Assembly (NCBI GenBank): GCA_017610505.1
Contig: JAFCBX010000001.1
Span: 1 to 31,519 of the forward strand
DNA from: Methanosarcinales archaeon
GTDB taxonomy: Archaea > Nanobdellota > Nanobdellia > Woesearchaeales > CG1-02-33-12
Length of the DNA stretch: 31,519 nt
Direction: 5' to 3'
Numbering within the stretch: position 1 is the stretch's first letter; each line of letters starts with the position of its first letter. This document shows, piece after piece, positions 30,807-31,519 of the stretch. The translations under genes were made by a program, and so were the position numbers. Below the pieces are notes generated by a model. It searched no databases. It was given only the letters and a program-made list of their open reading frames with translations, and was not told the origin of the DNA.

Positions 30807-31519
30807 ATGATAGTTGAAACACTTCTGGAAACACTAAAAATCCTTGTTATAGTATTTGTATTAATGATTATTGTTGAGTTTTTTGAGTTAAAGTATAGGG
30901 ATAAGATTAGAAAACATATAACAAAAAAGCCATTAACGCAGTATGGCTTATCATCCTTGCTTGGTGCTACGCCTGGCTGTTTTGGTGCATTTTTTATTGT
31001 TTCATCTTATGCGCATGGCATTGTTGGCTTTGGTGCTTTGGTTGCAGTTATGATTGCAACAGCTGGAGATGAGGCATTCATTATGATTGCCAAAATACCT
31101 GGAACTGCTTTGTTAATATTTTTCATCTGCCTTGTTCTTGGAATTATTGCCGGGTTTTTAGCTGACAAAATTGTTAAAAAAATAAAATTAAAAATTTCTA
31201 AGCCATGCGAGATTAAGATTCATAAAGAGGAGAAATTGCATGGGAAGTTATTTTTTAATCATTTTTTAAAAAAGCATGTTTATGGCCATATAATCAAAGA
31301 GCATATACCAAGATTGTTCATATGGCTTTTCTTTACAATGTTAATAATAAACTTTTTAATGCTAAAATTTAATCTTGCATCAATACTGCCGCAAAACAAA
31401 CTGGCATTAATCTTGATAGCTGCCTTGGTTGGAATAATTCCTGTATCTGGGCCGCATATTGTTTTTGTTTTACTATTTTCCCAGGGCCTGATTCCATTTT
31501 CAGTTTTATTAGTAAGCTC
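30807..31519 (+). CDS. Putative metal exporter, ArsP_2-like (partial, 3' end outside window)
   Basis: The open frame gives at least 237 residues. It is a membrane protein with about six hydrophobic segments visible. It resembles the ArsP_2 family of putative 10-helix heavy-metal exporters: GATPGCFGAFFIVSSYAHGIVGFGALVAVMIATAGDEAF at about 53-91 carries the family's PGCxGA and GDEAF motifs, and a second half-repeat begins near residue 200 (ALVGIIPVSGPHIVFVLLFSQGLIPFSVLL). A cytoplasmic loop lies at about 120-165, histidine-rich (HKEEKLHGKLFFNHFLKKH). The start is the ATG about 27 nt after a TTTTTTAAATAAG element, so leaderless. The metal is unknown. Confidence 0.75.
   Translation, partial: MIVETLLETLKILVIVFVLMIIVEFFELKYRDKIRKHITKKPLTQYGLSSLLGATPGCFGAFFIVSSYAHGIVGFGALVAVMIATAGDEAFIMIAKIPGTALLIFFICLVLGIIAGFLADKIVKKIKLKISKPCEIKIHKEEKLHGKLFFNHFLKKHVYGHIIKEHIPRLFIWLFFTMLIINFLMLKFNLASILPQNKLALILIAALVGIIPVSGPHIVFVLLFSQGLIPFSVLLVS

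Overview
The window is chromosomal DNA from an AT-rich archaeon. The evidence is an archaeal histone, EF-1A and EF-2 of archaeal type, an RNA polymerase whose large subunits are split (B''/B' and A'/A''), RpoH, archaeal/eukaryotic-type ribosomal proteins (L7Ae, L30e, S28e, L24e), TATA boxes about 25-30 nt before starts, many probably leaderless genes, and tRNA genes with archaeal introns. Very small proteins, compact spacing and an unusually high density of tRNA introns suggest a DPANN lineage (Woesearchaeota/Pacearchaeota-like); that placement is inference. The end of a rubrerythrin gene followed by superoxide reductase points to an anaerobic or oxygen-sensitive life.

Layout. 1-2625 (+): rubrerythrin end, superoxide reductase, histone, tRNA-Ala, a DUF362 ferredoxin protein, a HIT protein, intron-containing tRNA-Met. 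2685-3055 (+): an orphan gene behind a palindromic operator-like site. 3057-4473 (-): tRNA-Ser(CGA), a small membrane protein, a methyltransferase, then tRNA-Glu and tRNA-Ser(GGA) with introns in the T-loop. 4522-9764 (-): the translation block L7Ae, S28e, L24e, NDK, EF-2, EF-1A, S10. 9908-12314: DUF5679 protein, a degenerate cis-prenyltransferase, a prepilin peptidase, an HTH-CBS regulator. 12302-16120 (-): Lhr-type helicase with a phosphoesterase, and an LPD29-domain protein. 16237-24621 (-): the transcription operon rpoH-rpoB''-rpoB'-rpoA'-rpoA''-L30e-nusA-S12. 24645-25937: tRNA-Lys, tRNA-Asp, tRNA-Tyr, a zinc-ribbon protein and a membrane protein. 25996-30069 (-): an exported membrane-anchored protein, a tRNA-like fragment and Rad50. 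30187-31519 (+): two orphan genes and the start of a putative metal exporter.

The most unusual content is in the tRNA genes. Seven of eight are interrupted. Three (Glu, Ser-GGA, Asp) carry the intron at the same place in the T-loop, between positions 59 and 60, and each can form the four-base-pair central helix of an archaeal bulge-helix-bulge splice motif, with a compensatory change between copies. The Glu and Ser introns share an identical 32-nt block, which suggests that one intron was copied into the other gene. Also notable are a possible kink-turn in the L7Ae leader, a tRNA 5'-half with no 3'-half, a 13-nt insertion in tRNA-Ser(CGA) that does not fit the usual splice motif, a cis-prenyltransferase lacking its catalytic motif, and an Lhr helicase with an altered Walker A motif. 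No stretch above 300 bases lacks a gene; no CRISPR array or transposon was seen.
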